From positions 62,001 through 126,000 of the forward strand of contig NZ_LZZT01000056.1 of assembly GCF_014170305.1 (NCBI RefSeq): a stretch of DNA of 64,000 nt. Reading direction: 5' to 3'. Made by a program: the position numbers and the translations under genes. The notes below the pieces were generated by a model, which made no database searches, was not told the origin of the DNA, and worked only from the letters and a program-made list of their open reading frames with translations. This document shows positions 7,722 through 14,951 of this stretch, piece by piece; position 1 is the first letter of the stretch, and the number at the start of each line of letters is the position of its first letter. This stretch comes from Achromobacter sp. UMC71. GTDB taxonomy: Bacteria; Pseudomonadota; Gammaproteobacteria; Burkholderiales; Burkholderiaceae_B.

Positions 7722-8318
7722 ATGAAAATCGTCCTTATCGGCGCCAGCGGCACCATCGGCCGCGCCGTGGCCCAGGAACTCGGCCAACGCCATGACATCA
7801 TCACCGTGGGCAAGACCCAGGGCCAGCACCAGGTGGACATCACCCAAAGCGACAGCATCCGCGCCCTGTTCGAGCGCATCGGCAAGGTCGACGCCATCGT
7901 CTCCACCGCCGGCGCCCTGCACTTCGGCCCCTTGGCCGAGATGACCGCCGAGAAATTCAAGATAGGCCTGCACGACAAGCTGCTGGGCCAGATCGACCTG
8001 GCGCTGATCGGCCAGCACTACCTGAACCAGGGCGGCTCGATCACACTGACCAGCGGCATCGTCAGCGACGAGCCGATCCGCTTCGGTGCCAACGCGTCCG
8101 CCGTCAACGCCGCCATCGATGGTTTCGTGCGTGGCGCGGCCGTGGAACTGCAAGGCGCGCGCATCAATTCGGTCAGCCCCACTGTGCTGCAGGAATCGTG
8201 GGAAGGCTACGGCCCCTACTTCCTGGGTTTCGAAGCCGCCCCCGCCAAGCGCGTGGCGCTGGCCTACAGCCGCAGCGTCGAAGGCGCGCAGACGGGCCGC
8301 ACGTATCGCGTGTGGTGA
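7722..8318 (+). CDS. Short-chain dehydrogenase/reductase, atypical
   Basis: The 198-residue protein starts with a Rossmann nucleotide-binding motif, IVLIGASGTIGRAVAQEL, followed by VDITQSDSIRALFERIGKVDAIVSTAGALHFGPL, typical of short SDRs. The region that normally carries Tyr-x3-Lys reads IRFGANASAVNAAIDG, so the classical catalytic pair is absent. The family includes many such small atypical members of unknown substrate. AGGA lies upstream of the ATG at 7722; in-frame starts further upstream add an unconserved tail. Divergent from a LysR gene, which probably regulates it. Confidence 0.9.
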   Translation: MKIVLIGASGTIGRAVAQELGQRHDIITVGKTQGQHQVDITQSDSIRALFERIGKVDAIVSTAGALHFGPLAEMTAEKFKIGLHDKLLGQIDLALIGQHYLNQGGSITLTSGIVSDEPIRFGANASAVNAAIDGFVRGAAVELQGARINSVSPTVLQESWEGYGPYFLGFEAAPAKRVALAYSRSVEGAQTGRTYRVW

Positions 8319-8321
8319 CGT

Positions 8322-8783
8322 TCAGCCGCCCAGATGGCGGTTGTACGTGAGGAACACCTCGTCACGCTCCCAGCCCAGCGACTCGTACAGCGCCTGGGCC
8401 GGCAGATTGGTCCTTGCCGTAGTCAGGTCCATGCGCGCGAAACCGCCTGCCCGCGCATGTGCTTCCGCCTGCCGCAGCAAAGCCCGCCCGGCGCCGCTCT
8501 TGCGCGCCGTCGGTGCCACGAACAGGTCGTACAGCACATAGATGGGCGCCGCGATCACCGAGCAGAACGACGGGTACAACTGGCAAAAGCCCGCCGCGTC
8601 GCCACTTGCCGTATCCTCGGCCAGCAGGATCACTGATTCACCGCGCGCCAGCCGCGCATGGACAAAGGCCATTGCGCCCGCCGCATCCGCGGGCTGTTCG
8701 TAGAACTGCCGATAGGCGTCGAACAACGGCGCCACGCGCGCGGCGTCGTCCAGCGTGGCAAGGCGGATGGCGATTTGAGTCAT
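8322..8783 (-). CDS. GNAT-family N-acetyltransferase
   Basis: The 153-residue product has the GNAT fold: IRLATLDDAARVAPLFDAYRQFY at the N-terminus, the acetyl-CoA loop region YDLFVAPTARKSGAGRALLRQAEAHA, and the C-terminal LTTARTNLPAQALYESLGWERD. Members acetylate small amines or protein N-termini; no substrate is indicated. The start at 8783 (MTQIAIRL) fits family proteins; longer frames to 9038 cross the next gene's promoter. The gene converges on the SDR gene, with three bases between stop codons. Confidence 0.9.
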   Translation of the reverse strand: MTQIAIRLATLDDAARVAPLFDAYRQFYEQPADAAGAMAFVHARLARGESVILLAEDTASGDAAGFCQLYPSFCSVIAAPIYVLYDLFVAPTARKSGAGRALLRQAEAHARAGGFARMDLTTARTNLPAQALYESLGWERDEVFLTYNRHLGG

Positions 8784-8881
8784 GGTGATGGCCGCGAAAA
8801 ATGGCAACGGCGGTTGATAGCGGCCCATGGTGGCGCTGCAAAGCGAAAACTGTACACTTTTTGCTCTCTTGGGAGAATCGC

Positions 8882-9088
8882 ATGCGCTACGCCCTGATCC
8901 TCGCCTGCCTGGCCACCGCGGCCCTATCCTCCGCCTGCTCATCGCGCCAAGCCTATGGCGCCGGACAAGGATGGCAGCAAAACGAATGCGGCAAGATCCC
9001 CGACATGCAGGAACGGCAGCGCTGCATGGGCTCGGCATCGACGTCCTACGACACCTATCAGCGCCAGCGGCAAGACATCCAGAAATAG
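8882..9088 (+). CDS. Small secreted/lipoprotein-like protein
   Basis: A 68-residue protein with an N-terminal hydrophobic signal (MRYALILACLATAALSSAC) and then a hydrophilic, Gln-rich mature part with two further Cys. Cys19 could be a lipidated residue, but the -3 position is Ser rather than Leu, so the lipobox is imperfect. GGGAG precedes the ATG. A bidirectional terminator follows. Function unknown; such short entericidin- or lipoprotein-like genes are common in this group. Confidence 0.7.
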   Translation: MRYALILACLATAALSSACSSRQAYGAGQGWQQNECGKIPDMQERQRCMGSASTSYDTYQRQRQDIQK

Positions 9089-9111
9089 CTAACTACCGGA
9101 CCGCAAAAGCA

Positions 9112-9141
9112 AACGGCCTGACGAAAAATCGTCAGGCCGTT
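9112..9141. terminator. Bidirectional hairpin between lipoprotein gene and tRNA-Arg
   Basis: AACGGCCTGACG and its exact complement CGTCAGGCCGTT flank a six-base loop, AAAAAT. The minus strand continues TTTGCTTTTGC, so it can end transcription of the tRNA gene. On the plus strand the hairpin follows the lipoprotein stop by 23 bases. Confidence 0.75.
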
Positions 9142-9150
9142 CAAATAAGG

Positions 9151-9227
9151 TGGCGCGCCCGGCAGGATTCGAACCTACGACCCCCTGGTTCGTAGCCAGG
9201 TACTCTATCCAGCTGAGCTACGGGCGC
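9151..9227 (-). tRNA. tRNA-Arg (anticodon ACG), copy 1, CCA encoded
   Basis: The minus strand reads GCGCCCGTAGCTCAGCTGGA at the 5' end, an anticodon stem-loop CCTGG-CTACGAA-CCAGG giving anticodon ACG, the T-arm GGTTCGAATCC, acceptor CGGGCGC, discriminator G and an encoded CCA. 77 nt. Two identical copies lie at 9516 and 9785. Confidence 0.98.
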
Positions 9228-9357
9228 GCTAAAGAGGCGTGTTTATAACATGAAGCCGCAAGGGTCGGCAAATCAGCGTGGCTTGCCGAACGCAGGAATA
9301 GGCGGTCTGCCGAGTTCGGCTCGCCCGCAGCATACGATTTGTCGAACGCTGCGCTGC

Positions 9358-9421
9358 GTTTACTGAGCGCCTCGTTTACTGAACGCCTCGTTTACTGAAC
9401 GCTTCGTTTACTGAACGCTTC
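9358..9421. repeat. Four tandem 16-bp repeats between tRNA-Arg copies
   Basis: Four head-to-tail copies of GTTTACTGAACGCYTC start at 9358, 9374, 9390 and 9406. The first differs by one base (GAGC for GAAC), and the last two have TTC in place of CTC. They lie in the 288-bp gap between tRNA-Arg copies 1 and 2. Confidence 0.9.
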
Positions 9422-9442
9422 GATATCCGACCCGCAAAACAA

Positions 9443-9473
9443 AAAGGCCTTCGATGCGAGATCAAAGGCCTTT
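9443..9473 (-). terminator. Terminator for tRNA-Arg copy 2
   Basis: AAAGGCCT pairs with AGGCCTTT, with partial pairing continuing inward. Read on the minus strand the stem is followed by TTTTTGTTTT. It lies 42 bases downstream of the tRNA 3' end. Confidence 0.7.
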
Positions 9474-9515
9474 CCATTTTTACTGCGGTTTCTTTGCCGA
9501 TCTTACTATTTACTT

Positions 9516-9592
9516 TGGCGCGCCCGGCAGGATTCGAACCTACGACCCCCTGGTTCGTAGCCAGGTACTCTATCCAGCTGAGCTACGGGCGC
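9516..9592 (-). tRNA. tRNA-Arg (anticodon ACG), copy 2, CCA encoded
   Basis: Identical over all 77 bases to the copy at 9151-9227, including acceptor stem, ACG anticodon and encoded CCA. Flanks are unrelated, so it is not part of a longer recent duplication. Confidence 0.98.
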
Positions 9593-9646
9593 TCCGGCAA
9601 AGAGGCAAAATTATATCAGAATAATTTCACCGCTGCACTGCATCTG

Positions 9647-9706
9647 CTTTTTTCGATCTTATTTTTCGATCTTATCGATCTTATTTTTTCGATCTTATTT
9701 TCAATC
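9647..9706. repeat. AT-rich tandem repeats of a TTTTTCGATCTTA type
   Basis: Four occurrences of CGATCTTA, most preceded by a run of T, follow each other between 9650 and 9700 in the gap between tRNA-Arg copies 2 and 3. The base composition is far from the GC-rich surroundings. Confidence 0.8.
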
Positions 9707-9784
9707 TCACGTTGTTTCGTAGACCTGTCTTGGCATGCAGCATGAAAATCAATGCCGCGATTGCCTTGCAAGCCTGCAATTCAA

Positions 9785-9861
9785 TGGCGCGCCCGGCAGG
9801 ATTCGAACCTACGACCCCCTGGTTCGTAGCCAGGTACTCTATCCAGCTGAGCTACGGGCGC
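9785..9861 (-). tRNA. tRNA-Arg (anticodon ACG), copy 3, CCA encoded
   Basis: Third identical 77-nt tRNA-Arg(ACG), with 192 bp to copy 2. No clear hairpin terminator lies directly downstream of it on the minus strand, so it may be read through into copy 2. Confidence 0.98.
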
Positions 9862-10047
9862 GTGAAAAAGCAAGCCTTGAATCATAGCGTTGTTTCGCAA
9901 ACCGTGCAAGTCGGCGGCCGCCATCGGCAGTTAGCGCAGCCTTGATCACCCTCGCGGCGACGCACCCAGACCGGCGTCGACACGGACTGGCGCTAGCGCA
10001 TCGTCAACCCCGTCCCCGACGACTCTCCCGATCGCTCACACCTTATC

Positions 10048-10085
10048 GACAACACATCTCATTATCATTGACTGACGGTCAGTCA
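10048..10085. promoter_or_regulatory. Fur-box-like sequence next to a perfect TetR-type palindrome
   Basis: GACAACACATCTCATTATC (10048-10066) matches 12 of 19 positions of the Fur consensus, including the complete TCATTATC half. Three bases on, TGACTGACGGTCAGTCA (10069-10085) is a perfect 17-bp palindrome of the sort bound by TetR-family repressors. Both lie 60-100 bp upstream of the orphan ABC ATPase gene. The palindrome is certain; the assigned proteins are inferred. Confidence 0.55.
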
Positions 10086-10146
10086 TGAAATATAGTCTGC
10101 CCAAGACATCGCGCCCCCCGCCACGCGCCCTCTTCAGACCTCCGCC

Positions 10147-10836
10147 ATGATTGCTCCCTTCTCCTTGCCGCCAGCGCTTGTCCCGGATCGCGCCGCCGTG
10201 CCGCCGTCTTTTCATGGCCCGCTTTGCACCGGGCCCTTGCCCGCGGGCGCGCTCACGGTGCTGCTGGGGCCCGCGGGCTCGGGCAAGACACGGCTGCTGC
10301 GCCGCATCGCGCACCATCTGACCGATGACGAGCCCGGCGCCCGCATCATCCTGGCAGACACGCCGGCCACTGCCGTGCCGTCGTTACGGGTATTCGAAGC
10401 GCTGCTGCTGGCGCACAAGCAAGGCGACCGCTGGGCGGTGGGCGCGCCGGAAATCCAGGCCGTTGGCGCCAGCCTGGAGCAAGTCGGCCTGGCGCACGCC
10501 GCCGGCATGCTGGTCAATGCGCTGGACGCCAACGCGCGCCAGCGCCTGCGCCTGGCCCAGGCCTTGATCCGCCAGCCCGACGCGTTGCTGCTCGATGAAT
10601 CCGAACACGCGCTGAGCGCGCAGGATCAGGCAGGCATCGCCGCGCAGTTCAAGAATGCGGCCATCGCACAGGGCTTTCGCGCCGTGATGGCGACGCCGCA
10701 TGCGCACGTTGCCCTGCAAGTCGCCGACAAGCTGTTGGTGCTGCATCATGGCCGCCTGATCGCCGAAGGCGCGCCCGCGGAGATGCTCGCGCGGGTCAAG
10801 GCGGGCGACATCGATCCGGCAGCGCTGGCACCCTGA
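10147..10836 (+). CDS. Orphan ABC-type ATPase with degenerate signature motif
   Basis: The 229-residue protein has a good Walker A (GPAGSGKT, about residues 41-48), a Walker B (ALLLDE) and an H-loop-like ATPHAH. The C-terminal wording (VADKLLVLHHGRLIAEGAPAEML) resembles FecE/FepC siderophore importer ATPases. The ABC signature LSGGQ is replaced by LDANA before RQRLRLAQALIRQP, which is unusual. No permease or binding-protein gene is adjacent, so it is either an accessory ATPase or a remnant. A Fur-like box and a TetR-type palindrome precede it, and a TetR gene lies convergently downstream. Confidence 0.8.
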   Translation: MIAPFSLPPALVPDRAAVPPSFHGPLCTGPLPAGALTVLLGPAGSGKTRLLRRIAHHLTDDEPGARIILADTPATAVPSLRVFEALLLAHKQGDRWAVGAPEIQAVGASLEQVGLAHAAGMLVNALDANARQRLRLAQALIRQPDALLLDESEHALSAQDQAGIAAQFKNAAIAQGFRAVMATPHAHVALQVADKLLVLHHGRLIAEGAPAEMLARVKAGDIDPAALAP

Positions 10837-10887
10837 CATGCGCCGCCAGCCGGCTCGGACAAACGCTTGTCCCCGCCCCTGACACAG

Positions 10888-10917
10888 CTAGGGCCTCCTA
10901 ACACTAAAAGGCCCTAG
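10888..10917. terminator. Hairpin between ABC ATPase and TetR genes, built from repeat-like sequence
   Basis: CTAGGGCCT (10888-10896) pairs perfectly with AGGCCCTAG (10909-10917) around a 12-base loop. It lies between the two convergent genes and could stop transcription from either side, although no T-run follows. Its right arm contains the TetR stop codon. The sequence resembles the end of the repeat at 53115-53382. Confidence 0.5.
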
Positions 10918-11555
10918 GGCCTGTTCCCACGAGAAGGCGCCACGCCCAGCATGCGCAGGTACGCATCCGAAATACCGCGCGCGAACGCAGACGAATCCGA
11001 TAGCTTCGACAGGATCGCGTCGTCGGTCGCGCAATGCACGCCGGCATAGATCAGCAGCGCCGTCATGCTCGGGTTGTCCAGCTTCCAGGCCCCGGCCGCG
11101 GCGCCGGCCTGCAGGATGCGCTGCAATTGCTGCACCACATCGTTTTCCGTATGGCCTTCGCGCGCGTGGTGGTGCGGATGCGTGAAGACGATGTCGTGCA
11201 CGCGGTAGGTGCGCAGGTACGTCGCCACGTTGGTATGGATCCAGGCGCGCAACCGTCCGACCCAATCGTCTGGCGCGCACGCGCCGATGGCTTCATCCAG
11301 CGCTTGCAGGAACTGGCGCACGTAGCGCTCGCCCAACGCGATCAGCATTTCCTGCTTGGACGGGAAATAGACATAGAACGTGCCCTTGGCCACGCCCGCC
11401 GCTTCCGTGATCTCGCTGATGGTGGTGGCGTCCACGCCCTTTTCCAGGAACAGCGCTTCGGCGGCGCCCATCAGTTCGTCCAGCCGCACTTCCGGCGGCT
11501 TGGTGCGGGACGTCGCCGTCTTGCGTGCGGGTTCGTCTGCGGGGTTGTCGGTCAT
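10914..11555 (-). CDS. TetR-family transcriptional regulator
   Basis: A 213-residue TetR-type repressor: N-terminal HTH (LDELMGAAEALFLEKGVDATTISEITEAAGVAKGTFYVYFPSKQEMLIALGERY, about residues 25-80) and an all-helical ligand domain. An HPHHHARE run near the middle could bind metal, which is speculative. The ATG at 11555 is preferred over the GTG at 11564. The last eight codons (APSRGNRP plus stop) are encoded by a sequence 27/31 identical to the terminal arm of the repeat at 53115, so the natural C-terminus may have been replaced. Likely ligand and targets unknown; the palindrome at 10069 is a candidate operator. Confidence 0.9.
   Translation of the reverse strand: MTDNPADEPARKTATSRTKPPEVRLDELMGAAEALFLEKGVDATTISEITEAAGVAKGTFYVYFPSKQEMLIALGERYVRQFLQALDEAIGACAPDDWVGRLRAWIHTNVATYLRTYRVHDIVFTHPHHHAREGHTENDVVQQLQRILQAGAAAGAWKLDNPSMTALLIYAGVHCATDDAILSKLSDSSAFARGISDAYLRMLGVAPSRGNRP
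10916..10946. repeat. Decayed copy of the 31-bp repeat arm found at 53115
   Basis: The 31 bases from 10916 match the left arm at 53115-53145 at 27 positions. An even more degenerate version (GGGCCTCCTAACACTA and following) lies immediately left, at 10891. The copy overlaps the 3' end of the TetR gene. Confidence 0.75.
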
Positions 11556-11757
11556 TGCTTTCACTCGGGTTTCACCAATTGCACAAGTCTAAGGGAAATC
11601 TGCGCCGAGCTCCCCGGCATACAGCTTTCTGACAGCAGAACGTCACACCGTTAGAACCTTGCGTCTCTAGCCTAGCGCCCGTTAACGATGCCGGCTGTCA
11701 TCCGGCGATCCCGTGGCGCCATGACAGGACGCCGCCCTATCCGCAAGGTCTACAACC

Positions 11758-13497
11758 ATGTCTGAAAAAGAAAAAAGCGCGAATGCGCAGGCTGCCGCGA
11801 CGCCGACGGCCGCCGATCCCGCGGGCACCGACTCGACCCTCCGCGCCACCCGCCGGGGCTTCCTGACCGGCATCGCCGCGCTTGGCGCCAGCGCCGCCAC
11901 GCTGGGCGCCCTGGCCGGGTGTTCCAGCGATGGCGACGATGACAACGACGCGCCTGCCACTCCCGCGCCCGCGCCGGACGTCACCGCGCAACTGCGCAAG
12001 AACGTCAAGACGCTGGTCGTGATCTTCGCGGAGAACCGCAGCTTCAACAACCTGTTCTCCAATTTCCCGGGCGTCGAAAAGCCGCTGTCCGCGTTGACCG
12101 CCGCCGACTACACGCAGTACGACCGCGACGGCACGCCGCTGTCCGTGTTGCCGCCGGTATGGGGCGGCATGGTGCCGACCTCGCAGCAGGCCAACCACGT
12201 CACCTACCAGGTCGACCAGGCCGCGCCCTACATGAACAACCTGCCCAACGCGCCGTTCGATCTGCGCGGCCCGCAGGGTGAACCGCTGCCGCAAGGCGTG
12301 GTCACGCGCGACCTGTGGCACGTGTTCTACCAGAACCAGATGCAGATCAACGGCGGCAAGAACGACCGCTTCGTTGCCTGGGCCGACTCGGGCGCGCTGG
12401 TCATGGGCCGCTACAGCGACTCGGCGTATAACCTGCGCCTGTGGAAGCTGGCCCAGGAATTCGTGCTGTGCGACAACTTCTTCCAGGGCGCATTCGGCGG
12501 TTCGTTCCTGAACCACCAATACCTGATCTCCGGCCGGCCGCCGTTCTACCCGAACCTGGACAGCGCCTCGCCCACGATCAAAGGCCAGATCGCCACCCTG
12601 CAAAGCAGCGATCCGACCGATCCGCGCCTCAAGCCCGCGGGCACGTCGCCGGCCAGCGCCGCCACCGGCGCCCCGCAATTCGGCCCCAGCGCGCTGACGC
12701 CGGACGGCTATGGCGTCAACACCATGGGCCCTCCGTACTGGCCCGCGTTCTCGCGCGATGCCGCCAACCCCACGCAAGCAGATCCCACCACGGTCTTCAT
12801 GCCGCCGCAGACCCACAGCAACATCGGCGACCTGATGACCGCCAAGGGCCTGGACTGGGCCTGGTATGCGGGCGGCTGGCAGGCCGCCGTCGACTCCACG
12901 GCCAACACCGGCTTTCCGTCGTCGCCGAACTTCCAGGCGCACCACCAGCCTTTCAACTACTTCCAGAGCACCGGCCCCGGCACGGCGGCCCGCACGGCGC
13001 ACCTGCGCGACGGCGGCCTGGGCGACCTGTCGACGACCAACAAATTCCTGGACGACGCCGAAGCCGGCAAGCTGCCCGCGCTGACGTTCTACAAGCCGCA
13101 AGGCAACCTGAACATGCACGCGGGCTACGCCGACGTCGACTCGGGCGACCGCCACATCGCCCACATCGTCGACAGCCTGCGCAAGAGCGCGCAATGGCAG
13201 AACATGGTGGTGGTCATCACCGTGGACGAAAACGGCGGCTGGTGGGACCACGTGGCGCCGCCCAAGGGCGACCGCTGGGGCCCGGGCACGCGTATTCCGG
13301 CAATCGTGGTGTCGCCCTTCGCCAAGAAGGGCACGGTGGATCACACCATCTACGACACCGGCTCGATCCTGCGCCTGGCCACGCGCCTGTTCGACCTGCC
13401 CATGCTTGACGGCCTGAAGGCCCGCGATGACGCCATGAAGGCGCGCGGCCAGCAGCCCATGGGCGACATGACCAACGCGCTGGCGTTCCCCGCGTAA
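11758..13497 (+). CDS. Tat-exported phosphoesterase (AcpA/phospholipase C family)
   Basis: The 579-residue protein carries a Tat signal, ATRRGFLTGIAALGASAATLGALAGC, in which the Cys may be lipidated. It is followed by a phosphoesterase domain starting LKTLVVIFAENRSFNNLFSNFPG-like, where the Asn acts as a metal ligand and Glu-Asn-Arg-Ser-Phe is the family hallmark. Later metal-ligand segments are QTHSNIGDLMTAKGLDWAWY and VVVITVDENGGWWDHVAPP. The family includes acid phosphatase AcpA and non-haemolytic phospholipases C. A possible Pho-box-like pair (CTGACAG and CGTCAC) lies at 11629-11646, which would suit a phosphate-scavenging role. Single-gene unit. Confidence 0.92.
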   Translation: MSEKEKSANAQAAATPTAADPAGTDSTLRATRRGFLTGIAALGASAATLGALAGCSSDGDDDNDAPATPAPAPDVTAQLRKNVKTLVVIFAENRSFNNLFSNFPGVEKPLSALTAADYTQYDRDGTPLSVLPPVWGGMVPTSQQANHVTYQVDQAAPYMNNLPNAPFDLRGPQGEPLPQGVVTRDLWHVFYQNQMQINGGKNDRFVAWADSGALVMGRYSDSAYNLRLWKLAQEFVLCDNFFQGAFGGSFLNHQYLISGRPPFYPNLDSASPTIKGQIATLQSSDPTDPRLKPAGTSPASAATGAPQFGPSALTPDGYGVNTMGPPYWPAFSRDAANPTQADPTTVFMPPQTHSNIGDLMTAKGLDWAWYAGGWQAAVDSTANTGFPSSPNFQAHHQPFNYFQSTGPGTAARTAHLRDGGLGDLSTTNKFLDDAEAGKLPALTFYKPQGNLNMHAGYADVDSGDRHIAHIVDSLRKSAQWQNMVVVITVDENGGWWDHVAPPKGDRWGPGTRIPAIVVSPFAKKGTVDHTIYDTGSILRLATRLFDLPMLDGLKARDDAMKARGQQPMGDMTNALAFPA

Positions 13498-13571
13498 GCG
13501 CTGTTCCAACCCGCGTACGGCGTCCTGCGCGCCGTACGCGGACCTGTCCGGCGCGGCCCGCCCGCCGCGGC

Positions 13572-14654
13572 GTGCGAGAATTCGCCATCCCCTCTCTGGA
13601 TGGCCCCGCCTTGAACCACCTGCTCGCCGGCTTGGAAAAGCTGGATGATTTCGACGAAATCATCGACGTGCGCACACCGCTCGAATATGCCGACGACCAC
13701 ATTCCCGGCGCCCTGAACGCGCCCGTGTTCAGCAACGACGAGCGCGCGCAGGTCGGCACCCTGTACCGGCAATCCCCGTTCGATGCGACCCGCCTGGGCG
13801 CGGCGCTGGCCGCGCGCAACATCGCCCGCCACCTGGAAACCACCTTCGTCGCCCGGCCGCAAGGCTGGCGGCCGCTGATCTATTGCTGGCGCGGCGGCAA
13901 GCGGTCCGGTTCCATGACCGTGATGTTCAACATGATCGGCTGGCGCGCCCGCCAGCTCGACGGCGGCTACAAGACCTACCGCCGCGCAACGCTCGACACG
14001 CTGGATGCCCTGCCGCCCACGCTGCGTTTCGTGGTGCTCACCGGCCCCACCGGCAGCGGCAAGACGCGGCTGCTGAACGCCCTGGCACAGGCCGGCGCGC
14101 AGACGCTGGACCTGGAAGCGCTGGCGGCTCACCGCGGCTCGTTGCTGGGCGCCTGGCCCGGCACCGCGCAGCCCACGCAAAAAGGATTCGACACCCGCCT
14201 GGCCGCCAGCCTGCGCGGATTCCAGCCCGGCCGCCCCGTCTTCGTCGAAGCCGAAAGCCGCAAGATCGGCGCGGTGGCCTTGCCGGCCGCGCTGTTGGCC
14301 GCCGTGCACCAAGGCGCCTGCGTCGAGGTCGCCGCCAGCCGCGAGGACCGGGCGGCGTTCCTGCAGCAGGACTACGCGCAACTGTTCGAGCATCCCGACT
14401 GGTTCAAGTCCCAGTTGCAGCGCATGGTCGGCCTGCACAGCCGCGAGACGGTCGCCGCATGGCAACAGATGATCGACGAGGGCCGCCGCGCTGACCTGGC
14501 CGGCGAACTGATCGACCGGCACTACGACCCCGCCTACGCGCGCAGCAGCCAAGCCCATTTCACCCGTTTGCCGCAAGCGTTGCGGCTGGACTTCCGGCCC
14601 AACGATGCCGACGTCTTGGCGCAGGCGCAAGCGCTGCTGGACAAGCTGGCCTGA
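13572..14654 (+). CDS. mnmH: tRNA 2-selenouridine / geranyl-2-thiouridine synthase
   Basis: The 360-residue protein joins a rhodanese domain (EIIDVRTPLEYADDHIPGALNAPV; catalytic Cys in LIYCWRGGKRSGSM) to a P-loop domain (VVLTGPTGSGKTRLL), the architecture of MnmH/SelU/YbbB. It replaces sulfur by selenium at the wobble 2-thiouridine of some tRNAs by way of a geranylated intermediate, using selenophosphate. No selD is in the window. The frame opens with GTG at 13572; TTG at 13611 is an alternative because the family usually starts close to the rhodanese domain. Confidence 0.94.
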   Translation: MREFAIPSLDGPALNHLLAGLEKLDDFDEIIDVRTPLEYADDHIPGALNAPVFSNDERAQVGTLYRQSPFDATRLGAALAARNIARHLETTFVARPQGWRPLIYCWRGGKRSGSMTVMFNMIGWRARQLDGGYKTYRRATLDTLDALPPTLRFVVLTGPTGSGKTRLLNALAQAGAQTLDLEALAAHRGSLLGAWPGTAQPTQKGFDTRLAASLRGFQPGRPVFVEAESRKIGAVALPAALLAAVHQGACVEVAASREDRAAFLQQDYAQLFEHPDWFKSQLQRMVGLHSRETVAAWQQMIDEGRRADLAGELIDRHYDPAYARSSQAHFTRLPQALRLDFRPNDADVLAQAQALLDKLA

Positions 14655-14951
14655 CCGATCCCCCGCCACGGTCAGGCCCTTGGCGGAGCGCCGGATCGCA
14701 AGCACGCAACCGCGGCCGCGCGATTGAGAATTTTCTGGTTTTCAGTCCCTTACTTGTGCTGCGAATCAATGCGGTGCTTTTAAGAATCGTCCTGTTTTTT
14801 AGTGTCCTGCCGCAACGCAACATGAAGGCTACCGCTACGTCATCGCCTTTGTCCGATACGTGCCAGTACGCTTCAGCGACGCCGGGATTGCCGGATCGGG
14901 TTCTGTTCGATGTGTATGGGTGCGCCAAGGCCAAGGGCCAAGGAGCCCTCA
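14655..14951. other. Gene-free AT-richer region upstream of autotransporter
   Basis: This region between mnmH and the autotransporter gene has markedly AT-rich patches around 14725-14810, likely the promoter zone. AAGGAG at 14939-14944 is the ribosome site for the ATG at 14952. I see no gene, hairpin terminator or clear operator in it. Confidence 0.5.

Noticed and set aside
9358..9421. CRISPR array
   Set aside because: Units are 16 bp and directly abut with no spacers; this is a simple tandem repeat.
9712..9945. Short frames reading RPAGFEPTTPWFVARYSIQLSYGR across tRNA-Arg copies
   Set aside because: This peptide is the translation of the tRNA-Arg complement, a common false gene call.
11737..13509. 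A 590-codon minus-strand frame opposite the phosphoesterase
   Set aside because: Same composition artefact; the plus strand holds a full Tat signal and conserved motifs.
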